In this document: positions 25,387-35,500 of the stretch, piece after piece
Layout of the letters: each line of letters begins with the position of its first letter
Position numbering within the stretch: position 1 is the first letter of the stretch
Source: Stieleria varia
GTDB taxonomy: Bacteria; Planctomycetota; Planctomycetia; Pirellulales; Pirellulaceae
DNA length: 64,000 bases
Assembly (NCBI RefSeq): GCF_038443385.1
Contig: NZ_CP151726.1
Coordinates: 5,146,001-5,210,000, forward strand
Reading direction: 5' to 3'
The notes under the pieces: model-generated
Database searches by the model: none
Told to the model about the DNA's origin: nothing
The model's input: only the letters and a program-made list of their open reading frames with translations
Made by a program: the position numbers and the translations under genes

Positions 25387-27075
25387 ATGAATCAGCACGA
25401 CGAATCTCCTGAAGTCGACGTTTCCAGCTCCTATGAGCCGGAATCACCTGTTGCGCCGCCCGGGACGCCCGCTCCACCTAGGTACGACCGAGGATTCCTG
25501 ATGTGCGTCGGAATCGCTGTACTGGGTTTGGCGGTTGCCGTCGTGGCGCAAGTCTTCGCGCCGGATTTGGATCACCAAAATGCAAATATTGTGACCATGG
25601 TGGCCGTCGCTGTCGCTTGCATCGCACTTCTGGTGCTTGCACATCGCAAACTGCGCAAACTAAGCATCGCGTTGGTTCCGGTCTTCACCTTCGGAACGTT
25701 TGCTCTCCTGGCGATCCTGTTTCGGTTCGATGGTTTCAGCGGCGAGATGTGGCCGATCTTTGTTTGGCGATTGAGTGGCGATGCATCGATCCCATTGCCG
25801 GAGTTGGAAAGCGAGTCGCTCGAAGACATCACGAACCCTGGAGGGCTGGAGTCAGGTTCACTTGATAGAACGTCCCCTCAATTCCTCGGCCCCAACCGAA
25901 ATGGTGTTTACGCCCGGAGGGACTTTGACGTTCCTCGCACGCTCTCGGACGTGCAGGTGCTGTGGGATCAAGGCATTGGCCCAGGTTGGTCATCCTTTGC
26001 CGTCGCTGACGGACTGGCCGTCACGCAAGAACAGCGAGAAGAATCCGAATGCTTGACTGCCTATCGGATCAATGATGGTGCGTTGGTCTGGATGCAAACC
26101 CATCCAGGGCTTCACACCAACTTGCTCGGCGGCTCTGGGCCGCGCAGCACACCAACGATTCACGAGAATCGTGTCTTTGCGCTCAGCGCGACCGGCTATC
26201 TGTGGTGCGTGGATTTGCATACAGGCGATCTGGTTTGGACGGCGGACCTGAACAGCATCGCGGGTTGGAGCCAGAGCGAATTCGAACAAGTCGCTCCATG
26301 GGGACACGCTTCCTCACCGCTCATCGTCGATGGACTTTGTGTTTTGGCTTTTGGTGCACCGGATTCGTTCTCAGGTGGCAGAAGCCTGATCGCAATGAGC
26401 ACTGAAACAGGAGACATTGCCTGGACCGCCGGCGACGACCAACTCAGCTACGCCTCGCCGGTCTTGTTGACTTTGGCAGGCCAACGGCAAATCGTTTCGG
26501 TCAACGAAAGCACCGTTTCGGGACACTTGGTCGGCGACGGCAAACCGATTTGGTCGTTTTCATGGCCGGGATCGACGAACACGGGGGCCAACTGTGCGGC
26601 AGCAATCCCAGTGGGTTCCGATCGTGTCTTGGTCGGCAAAGGTTACGGGGGTGGAAGTGCGTTGTACCAAATCTCACAAAACGAAGATGCTACGTTTTCA
26701 GCAACCGAGCTCTGGAAGTCCAGCCGGGTGATGAAAACCAAATTCAACCACGCCTGCATCGACGGTGAGATCGGTTTTGGGATCAGCAACGGAGCCGTCC
26801 AAGCGGTTGACTTGAGAGAAGCGTCCCAGTTTTGGCTGCAGCCGCGAGCCGATCGCGCCGGACAAGGGCAAATGATCCTCGCCGATGACGTCTTGATCGT
26901 CCAGTGCGAGAGTGGAGAAGTCCAATTCATCGCGGCGACACCCGAGCAGTATCGAGAACTGGGCCGCTTGGACCTACTGAACTCCAAGACTTGGAACATT
27001 CCCACGTTGGCTGGACGTTATTTGATTGTCCGCAATGATCGCCAAGCCGTCTGCATGTTGCTGCCGCAGAGATAA
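25387..27075 (+). CDS. Membrane-anchored PQQ-like beta-propeller protein
   Basis: 562 residues. The N-terminal proline-rich tail precedes three membrane helices (FLMCVGIAVLGLAVAVVAQV, NIVTMVAVAVACIALLVLA, IALVPVFTFGTFALLAIL). From about residue 165 a propeller begins (FLGPNRNGVYARRDFDVP, VLWDQGIGPGWSSFAVADG) with repeated blade motifs such as YLWCVDLHTGDLVWTADL and SLIAMSTETGDIAWTAG. This is the PQQ-like/BamB-like domain common in planctomycetes; true PQQ ligands of alcohol dehydrogenases are not evident, so it is more likely a binding or scaffold protein. It is divergent from moxR. The stop codon is followed at once by a CGTACGTCAGGC palindrome. Confidence 0.82.
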   Translation: MNQHDESPEVDVSSSYEPESPVAPPGTPAPPRYDRGFLMCVGIAVLGLAVAVVAQVFAPDLDHQNANIVTMVAVAVACIALLVLAHRKLRKLSIALVPVFTFGTFALLAILFRFDGFSGEMWPIFVWRLSGDASIPLPELESESLEDITNPGGLESGSLDRTSPQFLGPNRNGVYARRDFDVPRTLSDVQVLWDQGIGPGWSSFAVADGLAVTQEQREESECLTAYRINDGALVWMQTHPGLHTNLLGGSGPRSTPTIHENRVFALSATGYLWCVDLHTGDLVWTADLNSIAGWSQSEFEQVAPWGHASSPLIVDGLCVLAFGAPDSFSGGRSLIAMSTETGDIAWTAGDDQLSYASPVLLTLAGQRQIVSVNESTVSGHLVGDGKPIWSFSWPGSTNTGANCAAAIPVGSDRVLVGKGYGGGSALYQISQNEDATFSATELWKSSRVMKTKFNHACIDGEIGFGISNGAVQAVDLREASQFWLQPRADRAGQGQMILADDVLIVQCESGEVQFIAATPEQYRELGRLDLLNSKTWNIPTLAGRYLIVRNDRQAVCMLLPQR

Positions 27076-27076
27076 C

Positions 27077-27101
27077 GTACGTCAGGCTTTCTAGCCTGAC
27101 A
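27077..27101. repeat. Stop-proximal GTCAGGC-TTTCTA-GCCTGAC palindrome
   Basis: It begins one base after the TAA of the propeller gene. Stem GTCAGGC/GCCTGAC, loop TTTCTA, preceded by CGTAC. Same family as the palindromes at 6354, 6749, 15873, 18463, 31296 and 31639. Confidence 0.85.
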
Positions 27102-27170
27102 CTCAGCCGAAAGAGACCGCTGATTGAATCGAGATTGGGAATGCACGGGTTAGGCTGGGCTGCTCAAAGA

Positions 27171-27512
27171 TTAGTGTTGACACTGCAATTTTGTCAATGT
27201 TTTTGTTCCACCTGTCACAATCAAAGTGAGCCTCAGGCGCTAGCCGTGGGCCGGCACCACGTGAGCCTCAGGCGCTAGCCGTGGGCCGGCACCACAATCC
27301 GCCTCAGGCCCACGGCTAGCGCCTGAGGCTCACTGGAGGCACCGCAATCCGCCTCAGCCCACGGCTAGCGCCTGAGGCTCACTGGAGGCACCGCAATCCG
27401 CCTCAGGCCCACGGCTAGCGCCTGAGGCTCACTGGAGGCACCACACGCCTCAGGCCCACGGCTAGCGCCTGAGGCTCACTGGAGTCCACCAGCTTCGCCG
27501 GCAGTAGGGACA
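27171..27512. repeat. Composite palindromic repeat cluster 2
   Basis: The AT-rich flank GTGTTGACA...ATGTTTTTGTTCCACC...CAATCAAAGTGAGCC (27175-27232) is followed by two forward units GTGAGCCTCAGGCGCTAGCC... (27226, 27261) and four reverse units CACGGCTAGCGCCTGAGGCT... spaced about 49 bases and joined by GGAGGCACC. The cluster ends with GTCCACCAGCTTCGCCGGCA GTAGGGA. The same order, flank then array then terminal GCTTCGCCGGCAG-type segment, occurs in clusters 1 and 3. Confidence 0.85.
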
Positions 27513-28113
27513 TAAACTTGCGCAAACCCAAAATGCCACAACCCCAAATTTTGAACAGCCCAGGGTTAGGCTGGGCTGTTCAAAATTTGGGGTTGTGGCG
27601 CTGTGGCGTTCTGCAAGTTGCTGTCACGTCCCTCGAACGCAGCTGGGCGGTAACAGTTGCGAAGCACGGCACACGGCGTCTGGCTTGTGTTTGGGCGGAT
27701 GGTGGTGTTCGTTTTCGACTTGGAAAGTCGATAGCGTGCCCCGCCAAGCGTTTTGCCGTTCCCAATCATTGACTTGCGCAGACAGGCTCCCACCCTCGCA
27801 TTCGCCGAAACGTCTCAATAAAAACGCCGAAACATCAAGTCAACGCCAGATTTTGAGCAGCCCAGTGTCTCCTGCGCCTTCGGCTGCGGGGCAAACGATG
27901 TGACGCCAACCTGAACGGTTGTAGCGACTGACCGCTTTCTGCGATCGGGTGTGAACTTGCGTCGGCAAATTCCTTTGGACAAGCTCCGGTGGCGCGGCAA
28001 ACTTTGACGACTGCTTAATGTGTACCGAGGATTGTCCGCCCCTCCCTTTCAGTGGCCAAGTCTGAGTGTACAGCGACTGAGGTACCGAGTTCCGCTGGAA
28101 CGGTACCGCCCAT
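27513..28113. repeat. Further dispersed repeats, no gene
   Basis: 27535-27562 and 27572-27599 form a perfect 28-base inverted repeat (arm begins GCCACAACCCCAAATTTTGA, loop GGGTTAGGC); single arms recur at about 22244, 27842 and 56705. 27727-27811 is the second copy of the segment at 15673-15756. 27868-27896 repeats one arm of the hisG-downstream inverted repeat. The remainder (27900-28110) shows no gene or repeat that I can support. Confidence 0.75.
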
Positions 28114-28302
28114 CGAAGGATCGATGCGTCGATGCGTGTGTTTGGATACCCGACGAATCCCCTCCCGCTGGAGCTATTTGCTGTGAAGCTGACCCTGCCA
28201 CGTTTGTCCGACGCCAACAAACCTGATGCGTTTCAGTACTCGCAAGAAGCTGCAGAGGGTGTCCAAACACATGCGTCATCCTGTGACGCATTCGATCCTT
28301 CG
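28114..28302. repeat. Long imperfect inverted repeat upstream of the RNase H-like gene
   Basis: Left arm 28114-28150 (CGAAGGATCGATGCGTCGAT, GCGTGTGTTTGGATACC) pairs with right arm 28258-28302 (GGTGTCCAAACACATGCGTC, then GACGCATTCGATCCTTCG), with an 8-9 base bulge on the right. The loop is about 107 bases. It ends 30 bases before the chosen start of the next gene, so it could be a transcribed leader structure or a small insertion element. Confidence 0.7.
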
Positions 28303-28332
28303 CCACCAACTGCCACCCATCACCGCCCATTG

Positions 28333-28986
28333 ATGATGCCCGTCACCAAACAACAACTCCAACACGATGGCCAGTCTGAGTACTTGCTCGTCTGCGAAGC
28401 GCGCTCGACGACGCTGAGCGATGGCGCGTGGCGATTCAGCTTGGAGACGGTTGACGGAGTCCAAGTATTAGAGGCCGAGGACCAGGACTTTGGAGACTTG
28501 AATCGACTGACTTTGTTGGCTGCCGTCCGTGGACTTGAGGCGATCGAAGGATCGTCGTCGGTCACGCTGTTGAGCAACAATCGTTACTTGATCCGATCCT
28601 TGTCCGATTCCCTGCCGCGTTGGCGACAAAACAATTTCATGTGGGAACATTTCGGTCGACGCATCGATGTGCAAAACGGAGACCTTTGGCGACGCGTCGA
28701 CCATGCTTTGTCGATCCATCGCGTGGAAGCCTGTTTGATCAGCTCACGACTGGTGAGCTTTGGCAACACGGTAAGCGTTGATGAAACGAGCCAAGGTTCC
28801 AGTGACGGTCTGATTGTACGGGTTGATAACGCGCACAACGGACCGTCACCGCGACGATCAGCCGATCGACTGCGAAGATTGTTGATGGGTGGCAGCGGAG
28901 CGGGCGGCTCCGTCAGCGAGACAGCGAAGGCGAACGCAAGTCGTCGTCGCCGGTTCACCTCACAAGACTTGCTCAACAACGGTTGA
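28333..28986 (+). CDS. RNase HI-like protein lacking catalytic acids (pseudoenzyme)
   Basis: About 217 residues. The RNase HI fold is recognisable from LNRLTLLAAVRGLEAI, SVTLLSNNRYLIRSLSDSLPRWRQN and NGDLWRRVDHALSIHRVEAC, which align with NRMELMAAIVALEAL, STDSQYVRQGI and NVDLWQRLDAAL of the E. coli enzyme. The metal-binding residues are replaced: E48 by T60, D70 by N82, and the TDGS aspartate by A23; the GHAGH histidine and the last aspartate have no counterpart. Hydrolysis of RNA-DNA hybrids is therefore unlikely. The C-terminal 60 residues are Ser/Arg/Gly-rich and basic. A start at 28132 is possible but would translate the inverted repeat. It lies 57 bases before glgB. Confidence 0.8.
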   Translation: MMPVTKQQLQHDGQSEYLLVCEARSTTLSDGAWRFSLETVDGVQVLEAEDQDFGDLNRLTLLAAVRGLEAIEGSSSVTLLSNNRYLIRSLSDSLPRWRQNNFMWEHFGRRIDVQNGDLWRRVDHALSIHRVEACLISSRLVSFGNTVSVDETSQGSSDGLIVRVDNAHNGPSPRRSADRLRRLLMGGSGAGGSVSETAKANASRRRRFTSQDLLNNG

Positions 28987-29043
28987 GCCCCCTAACCATT
29001 TCACCATTCCGCCACTCCTCTGCCAAATCGACGCTAGCGATCC

Positions 29044-31290
29044 ATGCATACCCAAGTCTCCCTTTCCGACATTGGTCGTTTGATCACCGGTGAGTTTGAA
29101 AATCCAGCCGCGGTACTCGGTCCCCACGCGGTCGACTGGCGTGGCCAGACGGCGATGGCCGTCCGCAGTTTTCTGCCCGATGCCCGCGCCGCATGGGTGA
29201 TTGACCGTGCCAGCGGCGTCCGCCGACCGATGCGACAACTGCATCCTGCGGGGTTTTTTGAGGCAATTTGTGACGGTCCCATCGACGGCACCGTCATTAG
29301 CGGTGAAGATGGCAGGGTGGGAAACGCCCACTCTCGTTACCGTATCCAGATGGCCAACGACTCAGGCGACATGATTGACATCCAAGATCCCTACGCTGTT
29401 CCTTCCATTCTGACCGACTACGACCGATACCTGATGGGCGAAGGTCGGCATCACGACATCTATCACCGTCTAGGGGCACAGATCCGAACGGTCGATGATA
29501 CCCCCGGCGTGAACTTCGCCGTGTGGGCACCCAACGCACGCAGTGTTCAGGTGGTCGGTGATTTCAACGGATGGGACGGCCGCAAACACGTTGCACGACA
29601 ATTGCCCAACATTGGCGTTTGGGAACTGTTTGTTCCAGGTGCTAAGACCGGCCAAAAATACAAGTTCCGTTTGTTGGATCACAACGGGCAATGGGTCGAC
29701 AAGACCGACCCCATGGGCTTCGCCGCCGAGCTGCCGCCGCTGACCGCTTCGATCATCACCGATTTGACGACGCATCATTGGAGCGACGGCGAATGGATGG
29801 AGCAGCGTCAGTTGCAAAATCCGATGCACTCGCCGATGAACGTCTACGAAGTTCACTTGGGCAGCTGGAAAAAAGGCCCCGGTCGCACGCACGGCTGGCT
29901 GGACTATCGGGACCTCGCCAAGCGACTGACCGACTACTGCCATCGCATGAATTTCACACACGTGGAACTGTTGCCGATCACCGAGCATCCGTTCTCCGGC
30001 TCCTGGGGCTATCAAACCGTCGGTTATTTTGCACCGACCAGTCGCCACGGCAGCCCGCAGGACTTCATGTACTTTGTCGATTATCTTCACCAGCACGGCA
30101 TCGGTGTGATCATCGACTGGGTCCCAGCACACTTCCCCAAAGATCAACACGGATTGGCTCGGTTCGACGGTACCGCGTTGTACGAGCACGCGGACCCGCG
30201 TCAGGGTGAGCATCCCGATTGGGGAACGATGATCTTTAACTTCGGACGCAACGAAGTCCGAAATTTCCTCGTCGCCAACGCTTTGTTCTGGTTGGACAAG
30301 TATCACATCGACGGACTGCGAGTCGACGCGGTCGCGTCCATGTTGTACCTGGATTACAGCCGAGAAGACGGCGGCTGGATTCCCAATCAATACGGTGGAC
30401 GTGAGAACCTGGAAGCCATCGATTTCTTGCGTGAATTCAACACGGTCGTACACGAAAAGTTCCCTGGCGTCGTGACCGCTGCAGAAGAGTCGACGGCATG
30501 GCCTGGTGTGTCGCGTCCCACGTACGACGGGGGACTTGGTTTCACGTACAAGTGGAACATGGGATGGATGAACGACTCATTGGAGTATTTTCACAAGGAG
30601 CCGATCCACCGCAAGCATCACCAGAACGACCTCACGTTCAGCTTGATCTACGCGTTCACAGAGAACTTCATGCTGCCGCTCTCGCACGACGAAGTGGTGC
30701 ACGGCAAGGGTTCGCTGATCAGCCAGATGCCGGGTGACATGTGGCAAAAATTCGCCAACTTACGCCTGCTCTATTCCTACATGTGGACGCACCCGGGCAA
30801 GAAACTCTTGTTCATGGGCGGAGAACTGGGACAGTGGAATGAGTGGAACGAAGACGACGGTCCCGACTGGCTGTTACTGGACTTTGACACCCACCGTGGC
30901 ATCCAGCAGTGTGTATCTGATCTGAACCGAATCGTGAACGAGAACCCTGCCCTTCATGAACTCGACTTCAGCCACGAGGGATTCGAGTGGATCGACTGCA
31001 TGAATGCAGAAGACAGTGTGTTAGTCTACATGCGGAAAGGCATGGAAGGTGCCGCGCCGATCGTCGTGTGCTGCAACTTCACCCCGGTCGTGCGACGATC
31101 CTATCCCGTCGGTGTGCCAGAAGCGGGTTTCTGGAAAGAGATCTTCAACAGCGATAGCGAAGCCTACGGGGGCAGCAACATGGGCAACTACCCGGGACGC
31201 AACACGCGTGGTGAAGGCCATCACGGTCGCCCCGAAAGCATCCTAGTCGACCTGCCACCGCTGGGCGTAACGATCTTCCGTCTGGAGTAA
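29044..31290 (+). CDS. glgB: 1,4-alpha-glucan branching enzyme
   Basis: 748 residues. It forms alpha-1,6 branches in glycogen (GH13). There is an N-terminal N1 domain (to about 130) and a CBM48 module ([25 protein letters not shown]). The catalytic barrel has [22 protein letters not shown], the nucleophile aspartate in [18 protein letters not shown], the acid/base glutamate in [10 protein letters not shown] and the transition-state aspartate in [15 protein letters not shown] complete C-terminal beta domain ends with [11 protein letters not shown]. No glgA, glgC or glgP is in the window. A GTCAGCC palindrome follows the stop within 10 bases. Confidence 0.96.
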   Translation: MHTQVSLSDIGRLITGEFENPAAVLGPHAVDWRGQTAMAVRSFLPDARAAWVIDRASGVRRPMRQLHPAGFFEAICDGPIDGTVISGEDGRVGNAHSRYRIQMANDSGDMIDIQDPYAVPSILTDYDRYLMGEGRHHDIYHRLGAQIRTVDDTPGVNFAVWAPNARSVQVVGDFNGWDGRKHVARQLPNIGVWELFVPGAKTGQKYKFRLLDHNGQWVDKTDPMGFAAELPPLTASIITDLTTHHWSDGEWMEQRQLQNPMHSPMNVYEVHLGSWKKGPGRTHGWLDYRDLAKRLTDYCHRMNFTHVELLPITEHPFSGSWGYQTVGYFAPTSRHGSPQDFMYFVDYLHQHGIGVIIDWVPAHFPKDQHGLARFDGTALYEHADPRQGEHPDWGTMIFNFGRNEVRNFLVANALFWLDKYHIDGLRVDAVASMLYLDYSREDGGWIPNQYGGRENLEAIDFLREFNTVVHEKFPGVVTAAEESTAWPGVSRPTYDGGLGFTYKWNMGWMNDSLEYFHKEPIHRKHHQNDLTFSLIYAFTENFMLPLSHDEVVHGKGSLISQMPGDMWQKFANLRLLYSYMWTHPGKKLLFMGGELGQWNEWNEDDGPDWLLLDFDTHRGIQQCVSDLNRIVNENPALHELDFSHEGFEWIDCMNAEDSVLVYMRKGMEGAAPIVVCCNFTPVVRRSYPVGVPEAGFWKEIFNSDSEAYGGSNMGNYPGRNTRGEGHHGRPESILVDLPPLGVTIFRLE

Positions 31291-31324
31291 TCCAGTACGT
31301 CAGCCTCCAGTACGTCAGCCTTTC

Positions 31325-31455
31325 TAGTGCATCGTCCAGTCTTGATTTTGGGGTTAGCCGTTTTGGCGTTAGCCACGGTTGAGTCGCGAAAACCGTGGCT
31401 AACGCCAAAACGGCTCATTTATCAAACCCACGTTCCAAGACTGGACGATGCACTA
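31325..31455. mobile_element. MITE-like element, 131-bp family, copy 1 (TA duplication)
   Basis: Inverted ends TAGTGCATCGTCCAGTCTTG and its complement (31436-31455); an inner 24-base inverted repeat (31357-31380 and 31391-31414, starting GCCGTTTTGGCGTTAGCCAC). TA lies at each end. It is inserted in the loop of a TACGTCAGCC-TTTCTA-GGCTGACGTA palindrome: deleting it with one TA, plus the adjacent CTAG element, rebuilds that palindrome exactly. Copy 2 (40317) has the same length and opposite orientation. TA duplication is typical of IS630/Tc1-mariner transposases, inferred as the mover. Confidence 0.9.
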
Positions 31456-31456
31456 G

Positions 31457-31632
31457 CCCGGATTATTCATGCGACTCAATACGGTCATCGCAATACGTTT
31501 GCACGAAACGACTTGCGCGGATTGGCACGAAAACAGTCTGCGCATATCAGCCGCCACGCGATAGCGTCCGGTTCTTGCACCTATACTCGGGAACCGGACG
31601 CTATCGCGTGCCGGCTGATGAATAATCCGCGC
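31457..31632. mobile_element. MITE-like element, 175-bp family, copy B (CTAG duplication)
   Basis: Same ends and internal hairpin as copy A (CCGGATTATTCA, CACGCGATAGCGTCCGGTTC, TGAATAATCCG). Flanking CTAG at 31453-31456 and 31633-31636. It is inserted directly at the right end of the 131-bp element, whose terminal TA is part of the CTAG target, so this insertion is the younger of the two. A degraded relative (GACAATCAGCCGCCACGCGA) lies at about 59593-59615. Confidence 0.88.
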
Positions 31633-31638
31633 CTAGGC

Positions 31639-31684
31639 TGACGTACTTGGGGAAACGTCAGCCTGGAAAGGCTGACGTACGTAC
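31639..31684. repeat. GTCAGCC palindrome at the 3' end of the export lipoprotein gene
   Basis: AAACGTCAGCCTGGAAAGGC TGACGTACGTAC, three bases from the stop of the minus-strand gene starting at 32580. Together with the half at 31308-31326 this means both convergent genes here (glgB and the lipoprotein) carry this palindrome at their ends. Confidence 0.85.
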
Positions 31685-31686
31685 TG

Positions 31687-32580
31687 CTACCGCTCATAGC
31701 TGCGGCAATGGGGACAACTCTTGTCGCTGCCAAATGCCACGCTCTGCTTGACATCCTCCCAGAGCGTGATGCTGGGAACATAGATTCTGTCTCCCGGTTG
31801 GAGCTGGTAGTTCGTCGACACGTCGCCCAGTTGCACCACTTGCTTGAAGCATACCGGCAGGACTTGTCGCGGCTGACCATCCAATCGCGGACGTGTCAGG
31901 ATGATCTTGTGCTCGTTTGCCCGGTCCGACAATCCACCGGCCGCAATCAGAGCATCCAGTACCGTGTCGGCACCGATCAAAGGATACGACCCTGGCGCAT
32001 TGACTTCGCCCATGACGTAAAACTGTGCGTCTTCTTTGTTGACCAGTCGGACGCTGATGCCGTAGTCGACGACTTCCTCGGCCGGGGCCGAGCCGGAGTT
32101 TCGGTGTGAGGCCAACGCGATCCGGTTTTGGCTTTTCTCCGTTTCTCGCGATGCGACACGCGTTTGGACAAGCTGTTGAATCTCGTCCGTCGTCATCCCC
32201 ATGACCATGAAACGTCCATAGTCACCCAACTCAATCGTGCCATCCTGCTGAACCGTCTGATCGCTTTGAATACGAATGGGAGAGTTGAAGTCGTTTGGTT
32301 CGATGACCAAAACATCGCCCGCCTCCACTCGCGACGGCGGCAAGGCGACCTTGGCCAATTCCGTTGCGATATCAGAACGATGGCCGACGCGTTCACGCAA
32401 ATGAGTCGCGTGAGGCAACAAAGCATTCGTGTTTGCCGAAACCGGAAGCCCGATGGATGCCGCTGTTCGACAACCTGTCAATGACAGCATGGCGGCAATG
32501 CACAGAGCCAAGCAGGTCCCCGTCACGCTCACCGGATTTCGCCTGGCAAGAATGGGAAAAGGAAAATTTCGATTCATCAT
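31687..32580 (-). CDS. Polysaccharide export lipoprotein (Wza-like, SLBB)
   Basis: About 297 residues starting at MMNRNFPFPILARRN; CGAGAG lies upstream. The signal peptide ends in a lipobox (LSLTGC). The export domain begins at VEAGDVLVIEPND, with GTIELGDYGRFMVMGMTTDEIQQLV, then a soluble-ligand-binding beta-grasp (SLBB) region: FYVMGEVNAPGSYPLIGADTVLDALIAAGGLSDRANEHKI and LQPGDRIYVPS. Such proteins form the outer-membrane exit for capsule or exopolysaccharide. The C-terminus has CPHC. It starts 14 bases after the giant AsmA/TamB-like gene, suggesting one operon. No Wzc kinase or glycosyltransferase cluster adjoins it. Confidence 0.87.
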   Translation of the reverse strand: MMNRNFPFPILARRNPVSVTGTCLALCIAAMLSLTGCRTAASIGLPVSANTNALLPHATHLRERVGHRSDIATELAKVALPPSRVEAGDVLVIEPNDFNSPIRIQSDQTVQQDGTIELGDYGRFMVMGMTTDEIQQLVQTRVASRETEKSQNRIALASHRNSGSAPAEEVVDYGISVRLVNKEDAQFYVMGEVNAPGSYPLIGADTVLDALIAAGGLSDRANEHKIILTRPRLDGQPRQVLPVCFKQVVQLGDVSTNYQLQPGDRIYVPSITLWEDVKQSVAFGSDKSCPHCRSYER

Positions 32581-32593
32581 TCGGCTCTCGTAT

Positions 32594-35500
32594 TCATCGG
32601 AGTTGTCGGTTCTGTCGAGACTGCTCGGCGATGTTGGCCACGTCGGCCCCAAATCCGGCAGTCAGAAAGAATCGCAATGTGTCTTGAGTCAATTGTTTTG
32701 CAGGTTGCAGGCGTAGGGTTGGTTTGTTGGCGGTACCACCGACGTGAACGTGCACCACACGATCCTTCATGGCTTCGTTCGCTTTCAAGACCAATGCGAC
32801 AGGGGCAGGAGCAGCTAGCATCAGCGGTGAGTCCGTTAGGAAACTCAAGCCGTCGGCCGGCCCCACCGTGCCCGTTGCGGCGGTGATGTCAAAGTCCAAA
32901 CGTCCGTCCAATGATGCCGCTCCATCCATCAGCACCTGGACATTGCTCTGCGTGATTGCCAGACGATCAACGTGCAGTTGCCCATTGGAAAGTCGGCCAC
33001 GCATGACGCCGGTGTTGTCACGAGTGGCACCAAGGGAAGGGCTCAAGCGGACCAATTGATCAAGTTGATCCAGGATCGGCAGCTCCAGGGAATCGACCTG
33101 CGCCATCGTCAAATCAAAGTCTCCCGCGATCTGCTCCGGTCTGGTTGCCCGCCTTGCCCACAGGTTGACTTGGCCGTTCAGGATTCCCGCACCCGTGGTG
33201 TTGCCCCGTATGAGTCGAGTGGTGTCGATCTGGCTCAGCTTGGCAGTCAAACGCATGTCCAGTGCACGGGAATATTCGCCCTCGGTGGCGACATTGATCT
33301 TTCCGTTGCCAACTTCCACCACTCCTGAGCGACATCGCCACGTCAGGTTCTTTGTGGACGGCGTGATCGTCCAGTCGAATGGCATTCGAACCGCGCGTAC
33401 GTTCAAACTGGCAACGGTTGAATTGTCCGCCGAGACGTCCATTCGTCCCGCCAACGTTTGGCCGATTCGTCCCGAGACACGTACACTGGCAGTACCAGAA
33501 ACGCTGCCCAGGGATCGTTGTATCGGTGCTGCCGCCTGACGTAGATTGACTCGATTGGCGCTGAACTGAAACGTCCCGCGAGGATCGTTGCCCAACAGGA
33601 CCTCCGCGCGACCATTGAGCTGGCCGTCGGCAAAACGTCCGTCGATGGACGTCAGTTTGATCCGATCAGGATACAAGTCGACTTTAGCGGTGATCATCTG
33701 CGAGAGTCGCGCGGAGTCCCATCGCAGATTCTCGAATGAGCCAGTGGCGGAACACATGGTCCCGTCGCGGACATCGGCCTCATTCCGCTTACACGTCGCA
33801 TGCACAAGTCCCGACAGTGGATGCAAAACAGGGTCCAATCGCAACGTGCTGATGCATTCATTGATCGCCAAGCCCTTGATTTCCGCTTCACCGAACAGCG
33901 GCAATCGACGTAGGTCCGCCGGGGCGTTTGCGAAACGTAGCAGCTCCGCCCATTCGCCGGACAATCGACCGGTCACGCTTCCTCGCATGCAGTTGGCTTG
34001 GGAAGTGACCGACAGTACTCCGGCTGCGAGTTTGATTTTGCCACCCGCGTTTTCAATGGGAATCCGTTCTACCAAGAATCCTCGACTGATCACCCAAGCT
34101 GAACCAGAGAGATCTTGGATGGCTCCCGACAGAGCGAGTGAGCAACCGCCGTCGAGGGTGCCCGTCGCGCTCAGCGAGTTTGAAAACACCCGCGACAGCC
34201 GGGGTATTTGGATTCCCGAGAACTCACATTCCAGCGTCGATTGATTCCATTGAAAAGATCGAAGCATCGCGAGAAGGGAGAACTTGCCGCCGACGAAATC
34301 ATTGGATGCACTCTGGATTTGCAGGCCGGTGTTGTCGGCAACCCAGTTCAGGTTCGCTGAGCCGATGCCGGTGCCCGCATAGATCACATCCTTTGCCACT
34401 GCCTGACCAGACGAATGAAAGTTTCGTTCTTTCGCGTTGCCCGAAAAGCGTCCCGCAAGGAATCCGATTCCGGTCAACGGGACGTCCATCTGCAGCGAGG
34501 TCGAGCACACGTCGGCCACATCGGCGAGTGATACCGGTCCTGCGGAGAATTCTGCATCTCCGATGAGATTCTGCTGCAATCGTCCGGAAAGAGCGATCGT
34601 GCAAACGTTCTCTCGCCAACGCAACGTGGTCGGTGCGACGGTGACGTCGCCCTTGTTCAGGTGCCCAACAAGAATCACGTCGTCGATCGGCTCTCCGGCA
34701 ACCACTAGGTTGTGAGAGGCAAACGTTGAAACAACATTCCACCGCTCGGGGTTCGCGATCGACTCCGATGCAACACGGAGCGAGATTTGATTGGACAGGG
34801 AGCCGCCCCACAAATCGGCGTGCATCCCAAAGGTTGTTGCAATGTTGGTCAGATTCGTCAGCTTGAGATCTACCGAGCCATGGACAATCGGTTCCTCCGA
34901 GCTTGTTGTCAACGAACCGCGAGCAGAGGCCAGCATCGCGCCTTGTGAGTCTGATACTACGATTTCAGGAAAGCCAACCTTGATCTTGCCCGCATCCAAG
35001 ACGCATGTGATTTGGGAATCGGACAGTTTCATTCCGTGGCCTCGAATGCCGGTGCTTCGCAAGGTGGCATTGGCTTGAACGGTTGACCAATCGAGTAGTT
35101 CATTCAGAGATGCTGAAAATGAAGCATCGCCTCCAACGGTTCCTGAAAGATCGTCGATCGCCAGACTTTGAGAGAGACATCGCAGATCGATGTCGGGCAA
35201 TGTAACTTGGCCCATAATCGAACCTTTCACCGCAGTAAGCAAATCGAGCGGTTGCGAACTCAGGTCGACTTGGCCACGGCAGTCCGACTGAAAGCTGGCA
35301 TCCGTGAGTGCAAGCTCATCGACTCGGATGTCATGCCCGCGTGCTTTGATGGAGTGATCGAATCGGATGCTGCTGCCGTCCCAGTTCACGGACGAGCGAG
35401 TCGTCACATCACCCAATGCCTTGATTGCGATCGGCAAATCAAGCAGTCTCATCAGCGGTGTCAAATTGCAGTTCGTTACTTCGCTCGTGATTTGGGCTGT

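Noticed and set aside
29470-30453. 327-residue frame on the minus strand inside glgB
   Set aside because: Antisense shadow of a strongly conserved enzyme; its protein has no recognisable motif.
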